DNA of 64,000 bases. It comes from Serripes groenlandicus (lineage: Eukaryota; Mollusca; Bivalvia; Cardiida; Cardiidae). Position 1 is the stretch's first letter. Every line of letters begins with the position of its first letter. The stretch covers positions 202,944,390 to 203,008,389 of the forward strand of contig JASEVX010000001.1 in assembly GCA_031761405.1 (NCBI GenBank). The letters are read 5' to 3'. Positions 9,951-20,392 of this stretch are shown piece by piece. The notes under the pieces were generated by a model. It had not been told where the DNA came from. It saw only the letters and a list, made by a program, of their open reading frames with translations, and did no database searches. The position numbers were made by a program, and so were the translations under genes.

Positions 9951-10478
9951 AACAAGAGGCCCAAGAAACCCAACCCAGCCCAATGTTGTCTGTTTTTTAT
10001 CAAATTAATAAGACTTCAGGAAATTGATAGAGGGTTGTCAAAGAAATGTACACTATTTCCAAATCAGACTTTATTTTCTTTGGAGATAATTTTCTAAATC
10101 TGACACATAAGTATAAAAAGGTATAACAGCCTGGCCATGTCTTTTGACCAATCAAAATGGCTTTGAAAATCTTTTCTAAAGCATTCACTTTAGAGCAACT
10201 TTAAGGCACAACAGCCCTAACCCCCACCCTAGTGGCCAAGTTTCTTGACTCATCAACATGGCATGAAGGAATCTGATAGAACAAAATTATTTGAAAATCG
10301 ACCAACCAGTTTGGGATGAGTAGAATTATTTTTCTATTGCGATATAATTCTGCATTGATCAATTTTGTTTAAAAAATTGTGTTGAGGACAATAAGAGGAT
10401 GCTGGCTTTGAAGTATCATCCCGATTGGTTACAAAGAAGATGTTGACAGATGCACGCCGGACATAGCGGGATCAATTT
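9951..10478 (+). mobile_element. Pearl-like element fused to the LINE fragment
   Basis: Head GAACAAGAGGCCCAAG, two diverged core units (CAACATGGCATGAAGGAATCTGATAG), then the pre-tail stretch GAGGATGC...GAAGATGTTGACAGATGCACGCCGGACATAGCGGGATCA, which jumps into LINE ORF1. Confidence 0.72.
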
Positions 10479-10493
10479 CAAGACAATTAGTGC

Positions 10494-10773
10494 TGTTCCC
10501 AATTCGTCGAAACATGACCAAAAGAAGACTAAACCTCAGAAAAAACAGCAAAATTTCATTCACCGACAAACAGAATCGTGTGGCAATGAGGAGTCCTACC
10601 AATGGCGACAGGATCAGGATTTTGTGACCAACACCAAACAAACCACCTCAGAACGATGCATAAAATGTGGATTGCGAAACCATGAAACAGAGGACTGTTG
10701 GCATAAAGTGCAAGTGAGGTGCTTTCTTTGTAAATTTTATGGACACAAGGACTCTGATTGCTGGAATAGATAG
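10494..10773 (+). pseudogene. LINE ORF1 C-terminal fragment with two zinc knuckles
   Basis: The last roughly 93 codons of ORF1, ending at TAG 10771-10773. It keeps both CX2CX4HX4C knuckles (CIKCGLRNHETEDC and CFLCKFYGHKDSDC) with conservative changes from the full copy. The SGNH domain is absent. As in the full copy, the frame stays open after the UAG and is the frame of ORF2. Confidence 0.85.
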
Positions 10774-10806
10774 GACAAAGGCAAATATGCCAACAACCTG
10801 ATATTA

Positions 10807-12034
10807 ATGGAAGATAAATTTACAACTTATTGTACTAATAAATATAACATACTAGATGATCTATGTGAATTTTGCAACAAGTTTCATTGTATTTGTGTTT
10901 TTTCCAAAAATATCTGCAAGTATTATAAGGGTTGTCAATGTGATAAAAGTGAGAACTCAATCAATTTATCTTCCAGTACATCTTTCAAGGTCAGTAAAAC
11001 AATTGAGGTATGCAATCAAAATAAACATACATTTGGGAACAGTGACTTATCAAATGAGAGAAGTGTTATAAATTATTCTTTACAGACAAATTCTCAAGAA
11101 AATACTCTCATTTGTAACTCAACGAACAGCGAATATAATGTTTCAACAGTTAATGGCAGCATAAAAAATGACAATTTACATAATGATACAACTTTTAATG
11201 ATAATTTGTCTGATTTGCATGCTGATATTGTTCATAATAATATTAACTCATTATATAATAATATTACAATGTCAGATGATAATCTACTGCATGTTAATAA
11301 TCATTCTTCCACATGTGCCCAAAATTTAGTTGATTTAGGGTTAAAATCAAAAGGATTTCGAATCGGTCATATAAATATACAAAGTATTTCAAATAAAATA
11401 GATCAAATTGATCTACTGTTAAATCATTCAAATAAAAATGTTCATGTTTTTGGACTTAGTGAAACTAAGTTGAAACATTTTCATGCTGACAGTGCTTTTC
11501 AGCTGGATAATTATCAATCTTTCAGAAGAGATAGAGTTATAACTAATGAGAGAAAGGAAGAAGGGGGTGGTATTATTGTATATTGTAAGAATGAAGTTAA
11601 TTGTAAAAGAAGGTGTGATTTGGAAGTCAGAGAAATTGAGTGTTTATGGCTGGAAATATTTCCCAAAAACTCTAAAAGTTTTCTTATTGGTAATATATAC
11701 AGAAATCCAAATGAAGCAGTAATATGGAATGAAATTTTTGAAAATCATCTTGAGAATGTTTTAAAAGAACAAAAAGAACTTTACCTTCTCGGAGACTTTA
11801 ATAGAGATTTACTAAATTTACAAACCAAAACTGCATGGTTAGAATACATGGAACCTTTTGGTCTTTTTCAAAAAATTAATGTACCTACAAGGAAAACTTC
11901 AGTGTCTGCAACTTTAATAGATCACATTTATTGTAATGTTCATGCTAATATAAAATCAGTAGACGTCCCACAAATAGGACTGAGTGACCATTTCCCCGTG
12001 TTCCTAACACGAAAACCTAAAAGTTACACGCCCA
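10807..12034 (+). pseudogene. LINE ORF2 N-terminal fragment (endonuclease only)
   Basis: Begins with an ATG (MEDKFTTYC...) that the full-length copy has lost. It runs about 409 codons through an intact APE endonuclease (HINIQS, LSETKL, GDFNRD, TLIDHIY, SDHFPVF) without a stop or frameshift, then leaves LINE sequence. The reverse transcriptase is missing, so it cannot mobilise itself. The frame is the same as the upstream ORF1 fragment. Confidence 0.85.
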
Positions 12035-12075
12035 ATGATAATAATCATTGTGAGACTTCTCTACAACCTATAGAC

Positions 12076-12288
12076 TCAACCCTTTCCCACATACAGCAAA
12101 TCTGCAGCAGACGACTTTGAAAAAAATATTTGCAAAAATGTGAAAAATCTTGATAAATAATTGTATAATAATTTAATAAAGTTGAAAACACTGTGACAGA
12201 AGGTGAAATTGCTCGTTTTGTTACAATGTTTGCAAAAGCGGTCTGGTGCAGATACGTCAAAATGCGTCTTCAAGTGGGAAAGGGTTAA
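12076..12288 (+). mobile_element. MITE-A next to the LINE fragment
   Basis: TCAA-CCCTTTCCC to GGGAAAGGG-TTAA. About 40 bp separates it from the point where LINE similarity stops. Confidence 0.85.
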
Positions 12289-12329
12289 ATGTCTTATCTG
12301 GGAATACAGCTACTTGCCTGAGAAGAATG

Positions 12330-12430
12330 TTCGAGAAAGTCTGGAAACACATGGGTATGTGAGGTAGCAGCCATGCTATAACTGAAATACTGTTAAAAGT
12401 TGCATATGGCACCAATTAATCAAATCAATT
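12330..12430 (+). mobile_element. SINE 3-prime fragment
   Basis: CATGCTATAACTGAAATACTGTTAAAAGTTGCATATGGCACCAATTAATCAAATCAA, matching the tails at 17450-17514 and 38690-38760. It ends three or four bases from the exon 12434 donor. Confidence 0.7.
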
Positions 12431-12433
12431 TAC

Positions 12434-12563
12434 CTTCTTTTTCTATAGGTCTCTCCTCCTCTGCCTTCTCTCTGTACACAGTGAGGCGACATATAGGGAA
12501 ATATTGACTGAGAGACTTTCTTGCATAATAATGGCTTGCTTGTATGAGATCTTCTCCGTTTAC
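12434..12563 (-). CDS. LNX: LNX-like gene, PDZ1 last exon
   Basis: Exon of 130 nt between attgcag and AAG|GTAAAT. It encodes VNGEDLIQASHYYARKSLSQ followed by YFPICRLTVYREKAEEERPI: the final strand and alpha-B helix of PDZ1 (SHxxA, with H as the first alpha-B residue, suggesting class I ligands) and a charged linker. It ends in phase 1 and joins exon 9812-9746. The 5-prime splice site abuts the end of a SINE tail (about 12330-12430), so a retroelement lies within a few bases of the donor. Confidence 0.92.
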
Positions 12564-12721
12564 CTGCAATAAAGTTTAGTTTAAACCTATATATTTTACA
12601 TCAATTGCGAGACAAGCTTTAAGCTTATATCAATCACACTCGATATCTGTTTCCTTTGAGAAATAATCAGTACTTACGTTGTTTGAATTTGACTTAGAGA
12701 GAGGACAAAGCTAATTTTATT

Positions 12722-12868
12722 GGAGCACATGTGTCACCTGCACTGCTCATTGAAAGTATGACAAAAAAGAGTGACGAAAAAGTATGACAGACAGACAGAC
12801 GTCTGTTTTGCCGGACAAAAAAAAGTAATCCCTAAGTGTATACCATGTTACGCAGGGTGACACAAAAA
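12722..12868 (+). mobile_element. Short pearl-like element, head eroded
   Basis: GAGCACATGTGTCACCTGCACTGCTCATTG, GACAGACAGACAGACGTC, tail TTACGCAGGGTGACACAAAAA. Confidence 0.72.
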
Positions 12869-13059
12869 GTGTCTTAAGTGATTTGGCTGGTTATTGAACT
12901 TGATCTAGACATTATGCCCACAAACACGTTCAGTAAGTTGGGTGAAGATCGGACAAAAAATGTTCGACTTAAAGAGGCGACAAGGCTAATGTGGACAAAT
13001 TTTGATTTGATTATTCAGGGGCCATAGCTCAAGTCACTTTAGCATTTTGGCTTGCCTGC

Positions 13060-13288
13060 TTAACCCTTTCCCTCATACAACAATTCTGCAGCAGATGCCT
13101 TTGACCATATTTTGTCAAAAAATGGAAAATCTCTATAATTGAATGGATAATGGACTAAAAGTGAAAAACATTGTTGCAAAAGGAGAAATTGCTTGTTTTG
13201 AGCAATTTCTTCTTTTGTCACTATGTTTTCAAAAAGCCATCTACTGCAGAGGCGTCAGAAAGCCTCTATATATGAGGGAAAGGGTTAA
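13060..13288 (+). mobile_element. MITE-A, intact
   Basis: TTAA-CCCTTTCCC at left and GAGGGAAAGGG-TTAA at right, with hairpin GGAGAAATTGC...GCAATTTCTTC. It lies in the PDZ1 intron between exons 13478 and 12563. Confidence 0.92.
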
Positions 13289-13477
13289 TGAACTTGGACT
13301 AGACATTATACCCAGAAACATGTAAAAAAAAAAATCTGATAAAAACTGTTCGACTTAGAGAGCAGACGTTATGTAGAGGCTGCAACATGTTTTTGTTGTC
13401 TGCTGCAGATTTGTTGCAAGTGGGAAAGGATTAAAAACTTCACATCATGAATGAAAACCAATAATTGTTTCACTTAC

Positions 13478-13561
13478 CTCCAGAATCTGATCACCAGGTT
13501 GCAGGCGGCCATCTTTTGCGACGGTGCCTTCGGCAAACACTTCTTGTATTACTACACAAGA
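13478..13561 (-). CDS. LNX: LNX-like gene, PDZ1 middle exon
   Basis: Exon of exactly 84 nt (28 codons, phase 0 to 0) between a tttttttcag acceptor and GAG|GTAAGT donor. It encodes SCVVIQEVFAEGTVAKDGRL then QPGDQILE, the core of a PDZ domain: the beta-C strand, the A-x-DGRL helix-turn and the GDxIL strand. The VVIQEV stretch matches LNX PDZ1 better than other multi-PDZ scaffolds. The frame continues without a break into VNGEDL in the next exon. Confidence 0.92.
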
Positions 13562-13619
13562 CTGAAAAAAAATACAAAATAACAGACTGAAATTTGCTTC
13601 GGATAATAGAGTAATTGTT

Positions 13620-13841
13620 ATCAACCCTTTTCAAAATGCAGACACATTTTAATGCATTTGCAGCAGATGCCTTTTAAAAACATTATGGGCAAAGGAGAAA
13701 TTGCAATGATCAATTTCTCCTTTTTCAACACTGTTTTTAACTTTTATCAATAATAATAAACTATTGATTGAAAGAAATTTACCATATGTTTGCTTTGTAT
13801 TTTCAAATTTGCCTGCTGCAGATTTGTTGGGAATGGGGTAA
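13620..13841 (-). mobile_element. MITE-A, older
   Basis: CAACCCTTTTC at left, GGAGAAATTGC/GCAATTTC-like hairpin with a short loop, and GTTGGGAATGGGGTAA at right. Confidence 0.75.
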
Positions 13842-13863
13842 TCACAGAATCAGTTGATCATAA

Positions 13864-14646
13864 ACAAGAGGCCCATGAGGGCCTATGCTCTACTGGTATG
13901 GTTCTTTGGTCATTTTCAATCCAGAGCATGTATGTATGGTGAAGATCGGATAGTAAATGGAGGCTCTTTTGTGTTCACAAGCTGTATTATAGCAATTTTT
14001 ACAATTTCATGGGCCATAATCCAGTCTTGCATGGGCGGATCTGGCTGGTTTTCAAAAGGAACCAAGCTCTCATCAATATTTAACTACTATCTAAGTTTGG
14101 TGAAGCTCAGATAGTAAATAGAGCCTCTATTGTGTTCACATGCTCAATTATAGCAATTTGGACAATTTCAAGAGCCATAATCCAGTCTTGCAAGGGCGGA
14201 TCTGGCTGGTTTACGAAAGGAACCGAGCTCTCATGGATATCTAACTACTGTATACGTTTAATTGAGATACAATCAAAAGTGAAGACTGTATCGTGTTAAC
14301 ATGGGCGGATCTGGCTGGTTTTCGAAAGGAACCGAGCTCTCATGGATATCTAACTACTGTATAAGTTTGGTTGAGATACAATCAAAAGTGAAGACTGTAT
14401 TGTGTTAACAAGCTCTTTTATAGCAATTTTGACCATTTCAAGGGCCATAATCCAGTCATGCATGGGCAGATCTGGCTGGTTTATCTCATGGATATCTAAC
14501 TACTGTATAAGTTTGGTTGAGATACAATCAAAATTGAAGACTGTATCGTGTTAACAAGAAATTGTTTACGGACGGACGGACGCACGCACAACGGACAAAT
14601 CGCCACGACATAAGCCCTTCTGGCCTTTGGCCAGTAGAGCTAAAAA
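13864..14646 (+). mobile_element. Pearl-like element, complete
   Basis: Head ACAAGAGGCCCATGAGGGCCT, four to five core units of about 165 bp, ACGGACGGACGCACGC microsatellite, hairpin TTCTGGCCTTTGGCCAG, and tail AGAGCTAAAAA. Confidence 0.85.
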
Positions 14647-14664
14647 TTTATTGCAAAAGTTTTG

Positions 14665-14896
14665 ACGCCCACCCTATCCCACATTTAATAAATCTGCAGC
14701 AGACGACTTCGAAAATATCAAGAAGAGAATTTAGAAAATCTCTATAAATGATAGCATGATTATTGAATAGAGTTGAAATCATTGTGACAAATGGAGAAAT
14801 TGCTCATAATGAGCAATTTCTCCATTTCCCACTATGATTTCAAAAGTCGTCTGCTTCAGGTGTCAAAATGTAGATCTACAGGTGGGAAAGGGTTAA
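14665..14896 (+). mobile_element. MITE-A, older subfamily
   Basis: CCCTATCCCACAT at left; hairpin GGAGAAATTGCTCATAATGAGCAATTTCTCC; GTGGGAAAGGGTTAA at right. Confidence 0.83.
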
Positions 14897-14991
14897 ATAC
14901 AAACAACAATATACTAATAACCAGATTAGAACTAATTTTAACAATTATCTCTTCCTTAGCATACAACAAATCTGCAGCAGAAGACTTTACA

Positions 14992-16091
14992 ACAAGAGGG
15001 CCATGATGGCCCTGGAATCGCTCACCTGATTTTTTTTTTCACTTTAGCTATATAAGCCCCGCCATCTGGCGGGCATAGTTTCCAACCAATCAACTTGGCT
15101 TTAAGGAATCTGATAGAGGGTCACCCTAGGAACATTTCTACAAAATTATTTGAAAATCGGCCTGACACTTTTGAAGGAGAAGATTTGTTAAGTTTTCACT
15201 ATAGCAATAAAAGGCAAAATAGCACCGCCCCCTGGCGGCCATGTTTTTTGACCAATCAACATGGCTTGAAGGAATCTGATAGAGGGTCATCCAAGGAACA
15301 TTTCTACAAAATTATTTGAAAATCGGCCCGACACTTTTGGAGGAGAAGATTTTTTAAGTTTGCACTATAGCTATATAAGGCAAAAAAGCCCCGCCCCCCC
15401 CCTGGCGGCCATGATTTTCGACCAATCAACATGGCTTGAAGGAATCTGATAGAGGGTCACCCAAGGAACATTTCTACAAATTTATTTGAAAATCAGCCTG
15501 ACACTTTTGGAGAAGAAGATTTTTTAAGTTTGCACTATAGCCATATAAGGAAAAATAGCTCCGCCCCCCCCTGGCGGCCATGTTTTTCGACCAATCAACA
15601 TGGCTTGAAGGAATCTGATAGAGGGTCACCCGAGGAACATTTCTACAAAATTATTTGAAAATCGGCCTGACACTTTCGGAGGAGAAGATTTTTTAAGTTT
15701 GCACTATAGCCATATAAGGAAAAATAGCCCCGCCCCCCCTGGCGGCCATGTTTTTCGACCAATCAACATGGCTTGAAGGAATCTGATAGAGGGTCACCCG
15801 AGGAACATTTCTACAAAATTATTTGAAAATCGGCCTGACACTTTCGGAGGAGAAGATTTTTTAAGAATTTTGAAGTTTTTTCATTTCGTTGCCATGGAAA
15901 CCAGAATTATGCATGGATCCCGAAAATTTTAAGGAATTCTGGTGAGGACATTGAGAGGATGCTTTCTGTGAAGTTTCATCCCAGTTGACCCACCGGTTAC
16001 AGAGGAGAAAATGTTGACGGACGACGGACGACGGACATAGGGCGATCACAATAACTCACCTTGAGCACTTCGTGCACAGGTGAGCTAAAAA
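14992..16091 (+). mobile_element. Pearl-like element, complete (AGGGCCATGATGGCCCT type)
   Basis: Head ACAAGAGGGCCATGATGGCCCT with GCTCACCTG. About five core units of roughly 180 bp containing GCCCCGCCCCCTGGCGGCCATG and CAATCAACATGGCTTGAAGG. GACGGACGACGGACGACGG. Tail hairpin GAGCACTTCGTGC and CAGGTGAGCTAAAAA. Confidence 0.87.
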
Positions 16092-16101
16092 CATTCTCAT
16101 A

Positions 16102-16666
16102 ACAAGAATTGTCGGAGGACAATATAGATCGACTATCAGGGCCTCCTTCAGAACAGTTATAGCATTGGTAAAAGTCCAAAATCCAAAAGTGGGATAATTC
16201 AGTTGAAATTGAATTTACAAAAGAAAGAAAATCATTTAATAGTAACAGCATCAATTATATAGTTTCTGAGAAAAGTCCTTGAATGCCTAACTATAACCAA
16301 AAATTCCCGGTCTTGTACACAAAGGTTTGACCAAAAAGGGGCACAATTCAGTAAAATCCATTCCAGAGTTATGGGACTTGACATACAAGGTCATCTAATG
16401 ACCCTGAATAAGCGTGTGAAGTTTTAAAGTAATAGCATACACAGTGTCTGAGAAAAGGCCTTGCACACAAAGGTTTGACCAAAATTCTAAGTCCAAGAAG
16501 GGGCACAATTCATTCAAAATCCATTCCAAAGTTATGGGACTTGACACACAAGGTCATCTAATGACCCTGAATAAGTGTGTGAAGTTTGCTGGCAACGCGT
16601 ACGCCAACACCAACGCCGGGGAGACTACATAAGCTCCCCTATTTCTTCGAATAGGCGAGCTAAAAA
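16102..16666 (+). mobile_element. Pearl-like element, complete (TGTCGGAGGACA type)
   Basis: Head ACAAGAATTGTCGGAGGACAAT (hairpin), two to three core units with AAGGTCATCTAATGACCCTGAATAAG, then ACGCCAACGCCGGGGAGACTAC, AGCTCCCC and tail AGGCGAGCTAAAAA. Confidence 0.8.
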
Positions 16667-16732
16667 TGTGAAAAATCTCAATGAATGGGATTTTAACTGC
16701 TAAAATAATATGAAAACACTATGTCTAAAGAA

Positions 16733-17212
16733 ACAAGAGTGCCAAACTGCTACAAAATATGCCCATCATATGGAATTTACAAAATGACCTTTTCACCCTT
16801 TTGTAGTAACAGAGATTTTATGCCTATAAACAATCACAGCAGGTTTATTGAAGATTTATTAGAACATTTGAAGTTAAAGAGCAGCTAGATTTAAGACATA
16901 TAATTAGGTCAATTTTGGGCCATAATCCCAAGGTGTCTTAGGCCAAACATAATGCCTACCACTATTTTTAGCAAGTTTGGTGAAGATCTGATAAAAACAA
17001 AATTTGACAGGGGAAAATTTGGCAAGTTTTGGATATTTCAAGGGCCTTAATCCAAAATAGCCCTGCATGTATTGTCAGGCTTGGCCCTGATATTACGCCC
17101 ACAAACATGCTCAACAAGTTTGGTGAAGATCGGATGAAAACTGTTTGATTTAGAGGGCTGGACAACAGGTGGATGCTGTCCATCGCCCACTCAACACAGG
17201 TATTCCCATTAT
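16733..17212 (+). mobile_element. Pearl-like element, tail unclear
   Basis: Head AACAAGAGTGCCAAACTGC. Core units with GCAAGTTTGGTGAAGATCTGATAAAAAC and GGGCC(A/T)TAATCC. Ends at about GGATGCTGTCCATCGCCCAC without a clear TAAAAA tail; a SINE follows. Confidence 0.62.
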
Positions 17213-17216
17213 AAGT

Positions 17217-17514
17217 CGAGCCCCGGTAGCTCAGTCAGTAGCGACGCGGGCTGTCAATCGAGGGGTTGTGAGTTCGAATCCCGGCTCTGCAAACTTTCTT
17301 TCCGTCGATTGACAAAAGTCAATGTGACATGCGTCATTCGTCTACCACCAATGGGCTAAGTCTATGTGGGAAAGCAACAAGTTGCTTGGGAAGATTGTTG
17401 TGTGGAGTACTGGTGTGAGAAAACCAGGAAAATGCATGAGTAGGTGAACTGGCCGCCGTAATATAACTGAGAAATTGTTAAAAACGGCGTTAAACCCCAA
17501 TAAATCAATTCCCA
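17217..17514 (+). mobile_element. tRNA-derived SINE
   Basis: tRNA-like head (CCCCGGTAGCTCAGTCAGTAGC A-box, GAGTTCGAATCCC B-box), body with GTACTGGTGTGAGAAAACC, and tail ATATAACTGAGAAATTGTTAAAAACGGCGTTAAACCCCAATAAATCAA. The head folds only in part as a tRNA and is joined to a SINE body, so it is not a tRNA gene. Confidence 0.8.
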
Positions 17515-17664
17515 TAATATAGCCTGTTCTAATTATACAGGCATATAAAAATTGCACATTTTGAGGACATTCAATTGTAGTCACGATTCAAAAGTCATCT
17601 ACTGCAGAAACGTCAAAATAGGTCAGAGGTGGAAAAGGGGGGGTTCCCGAGAAGGTTTCCTTAC

Positions 17665-17765
17665 CAAAGGTGTATCACAGCCGCCCACAACAGAAATGCC
17701 CAGATCAGGTGTCTGTCTCTGTATCTCTATGGTAGACACTTCACCATCTAAAACTGGATTCTTGC
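17665..17765 (-). CDS. LNX: LNX-like gene, PDZ1 first exon
   Basis: Exon of 101 nt flanked by gtttccag and GTAAGG on the minus strand. It encodes NPVLDGEVSTIEIQRQTPDL followed by GISVVGGCDTPL. The Leu-Gly-Ile-Ser carboxylate-binding loop and the GGCDTPL turn are typical of PDZ1 of LNX1/LNX2. It enters in phase 1 and leaves in phase 0, joining directly to the exon at 13561. PDZ domains of LNX bind C-terminal peptides of membrane and junction proteins and recruit ubiquitination substrates. A copy of MITE-A begins just upstream (17792-17995). Confidence 0.88.
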
Positions 17766-17791
17766 CTGGAAACATAAATATCAGATAGATT

Positions 17792-17995
17792 TAACCACAA
17801 TGCTTTCAAAAGTTGTCTCTTGCAGAGACAACTTTTGAAAACATTGTGGTAAAGGTGAAATTGCTCAATTCCACCATTTGCCACAATGTTTTCAACTCTA
17901 TTTAATAAATAAACTGTCATTAATGGAGATTGTTCATATATTGAACAGATGTTATTAAAGTCGTCTGTAGCAGATTTGTTGTGGAAAAGGGTTAA
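17792..17995 (-). mobile_element. MITE-A, rearranged left end
   Basis: Left end AACCACAATG...TTGTCTCTTGCAGAGACAAC is an extra short palindrome replacing the normal tip. Centre and right end (GTGGAAAAGGGTTAA) are typical. Confidence 0.72.
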
Positions 17996-18206
17996 GGTAA
18001 GCTGTATAAAAAATTGGACATCATTGTTAAATCTGGTTATTTTAATTCTGATGCTGAATCATGAAACATGTGAGTAAAGAAGAAATTGTGCAATGTTTTC
18101 AAATGTCATCTGCTCCACAGTTAGAGAGAGGCATCTATTTCAATTATCTGTATCTGGGGAAGAGATAATGCAGATGCTGCCAGAATATAATCATTTGGTA
18201 GAATTG

Positions 18207-18626
18207 TTAACCCTTTCCCACATAAAGATGCTTCAGGAGTGAGTGATGCCTCTGCAGCAGATGACCTTTGAAAATATTCTCAACAAAGGGAAAATTGCAT
18301 ATGATGAGCAATTTCTCCATTAACCCCAATATATTCAACTCTTATTAATAATTGTACTTTCAGTTAAAGAGATTTTTGGAATTTTTGTCTATGTGTTTCC
18401 AAAGTCGTTTTCTGCAAATATATTGTATGTGAGAAAGAGTTTTAAAACCTTTTGCCATAAACAACTTATTTGCAGCACCTAGGCATACCACACTAAAAAC
18501 ATCTACAGGCAAAATGGAAATAATAAATGAAGCTTAACATTGTTGCAAAATCAAAAGTGCTCAGAATGAGCAGTTGTGCCATTATCCACACTCTTTCAAA
18601 AGTGTCTGCATGTGGGAAAGGGTTAA
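18207..18626. mobile_element. Two adjacent MITE-A copies
   Basis: Copy 18207-18445 (TTAACCCTTTCCC...GAGAAAGAGTTTTAA) and copy 18442-18626 (TTAAAACCTTTTGCC...GTGGGAAAGGGTTAA), sharing the middle TTAA. Confidence 0.8.
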
Positions 18627-18726
18627 ACAGATTACCAGGACAAGGATCAAAGCACAGCACCCACAAATATATGTTGATTTGGAGACAAATGTTATTATTA
18701 CTTACTCATTCATCTAGGGGAAAGGT

Positions 18727-19350
18727 TTAACCTTTTGCCATAAACTTGTAACTTATTTGCAGCACCAAGCATGGCACTCTTAAAACATCAACAGGCAAAA
18801 TCGAAATTGATAATTGAAGTTTTTAACATTGTTACAAATGAAAAAACGTTTTACATGAGCAATTGTGCATAATTATCACCAATATTTTCAAAACTGTCTG
18901 CATGGGGATAAAGTTAAACAGATGACACATATCATACGAAAGATTACCAGGATCAAAGCACAGCACCCACAAATATATGTTGATTTGGAGACAAATTTTA
19001 TTATTACTTGGTGATTACTCATTCATCTATGAATTTTCCCCTTAAAAGCTAGATGCTTGATTAGATAACTTTTTCCCATATGTACACACATTTTTTATGA
19101 CTATTGAAAACATTGTGTCAAAAGGTGACATGTGCAATTTCTCGTGTTGCAACTTTGGTTTCAATTCTTTCCCACATACAGAAAATCTGCAGCGGATGTA
19201 TTTCAAAATTGATTGGTAAAAATATCAAACATATCTCTTTTATTGAAAGTAAAAATATTGAATAGAGTTGAGAAAATGATGGCAAAATGAGAAATTGCTC
19301 ACTGTGAGCAATATTTCCCTCCGACACAATGATTTCAATTTAGGTCGTCT
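18727..19350. mobile_element. Degenerate MITE-A copies
   Basis: A copy at about 18727-18916 similar to 18442-18626, including the following block with 'cagcacccacaaatatatgttg', so the pair looks like a segmental duplication. A further decayed copy lies at about 19060-19350, and the SINE at 19372 follows. Confidence 0.65.
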
Positions 19351-19371
19351 GCTACAGAGTTTATTTATTGG

Positions 19372-19590
19372 GTTTTTACGCCACTTTCAACATTATTTCA
19401 TTCATATCAAGGCGACAGTTCATTTATTCATGATCCCTGGGTAAACAAACCAGTACTAGGCTAGAAAATATGCCTTGCCCAAGGGCATTCCACCATGACC
19501 GAGGTGACGCGCGACTGAGGATCGAACCCGGGACAACCAGTTGCGAAATCCCAAACGGTAACCACTCGACAACAGTGGAGATTCCCTGCT
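19372..19590 (-). mobile_element. tRNA-derived SINE
   Basis: Reverse of the family at 20741: GGGCATTCCACCATGACC, GGATCGAACCCGGGAC, GGTAACCACTCGACAAC. It interrupts a MITE-A-like region. Confidence 0.8.
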
Positions 19591-19726
19591 GCAGAGGCTT
19601 CATCAAAAAGAATGTATATTTGGGAAAGGTTTAATTTGAAGAGTTTTCCTAGATGTTTTCAGATTTGTTGAATGTGGTATAGGGTTGATACAGATCAAGA
19701 ATAGTGTGCATGATTTTTCGGGCTGT

Positions 19727-20209
19727 TTAAAACCTTTCCCCTCATACAACAAATCAGCAGCTGAGTCAAACTAAAATATATTTAGGCAAAAATATAGAAA
19801 AACCTTCTAAATGATGGTACAATTATTGAATGGAGTTGAAATAATTGTGACAATTTGAGAAATTGCTAATTATGAGCAGTTTCTCTTTTTGTCACAAAGT
19901 ATTCAAAATGTGTCTGGTATGTATGTGGGAAAGGGTTTAGTCTTGATCTACAATGTTAACCATGGGAATGTGAGACTAAGCCAATAGCAGGCCTTAACCC
20001 TTTGTCACTTATCCAGACACATTTGGACAGTCAACTACAGCACACCATGTTTGAAAACGTTAAAGGCAAAAGCAGAAAATTCTCCTTAGAGAATTGCCAC
20101 GAGATTTTCAATTCTTCAATAATAACACTTTCATAAATAAGAAAAATTTGCCTACAGGCATTTTTCAAAGTCGTCTGCTGCAGAATAATTGTATGTAGGA
20201 AAACGTTAG
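19727..20209. mobile_element. Two older MITE-A copies
   Basis: Copy 19727-19940 (TTTAAAACCTTTCCCC...GTGGGAAAGGGTTTAG) and copy 19994-20209 (TTAACCCTTTGTCAC...GTAGGAAAACGTTAG). Confidence 0.72.
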
Positions 20210-20392
20210 GATTTAGGGTAAAAGATGGCATGAAATTGTGCATTCAATCACTTAAGAGATGTTAGGAGTGCAGTGCAATAACATTATCTTGGCTGCCAAA
20301 TTACATAAATCAAATTTCCAGCTGTCCAAATGAAGACTGTGCTTTCATCAGGAACAGTCTCCTAGCTATGCTGGTAAGATCATGAGAGGAAT

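Larger units (their letters stand above)
10480..12034 (+). mobile_element. LINE copy truncated at both ends
   Basis: Second copy of the same LINE family. Similarity to the full copy begins near 10494 (just before the ORF1 C-terminal region) and stops abruptly near 12034, after the endonuclease motif SDHFPVFLTRKP. The 5-prime flank is a pearl-like element (about 9951-10475). The 3-prime flank is about 40 bp of other sequence and then a MITE-A copy. 5-prime truncation is normal for LINEs, but loss of the reverse transcriptase, 3-prime UTR and tail is not, and implies a later deletion or rearrangement. Confidence 0.88.
14950..16735 (+). mobile_element. MITE-A interrupted by three pearl-like elements
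   Basis: Pieces of one MITE: CTTAGCATACAACAAATCTG...GAAGACTTTAC (to 14991), AACATTCTCATA (16091-16101), and ATGTGAAAAATCTCAATG...AACACTATGTCTAAAGAA (16666-16733). Each gap is filled by a pearl-like element beginning ACAAGA. Confidence 0.75.

Noticed and set aside
17217..17292. Possible tRNA gene
   Set aside because: The tRNA-like head folds imperfectly and continues into a SINE body and tail shared with other copies.
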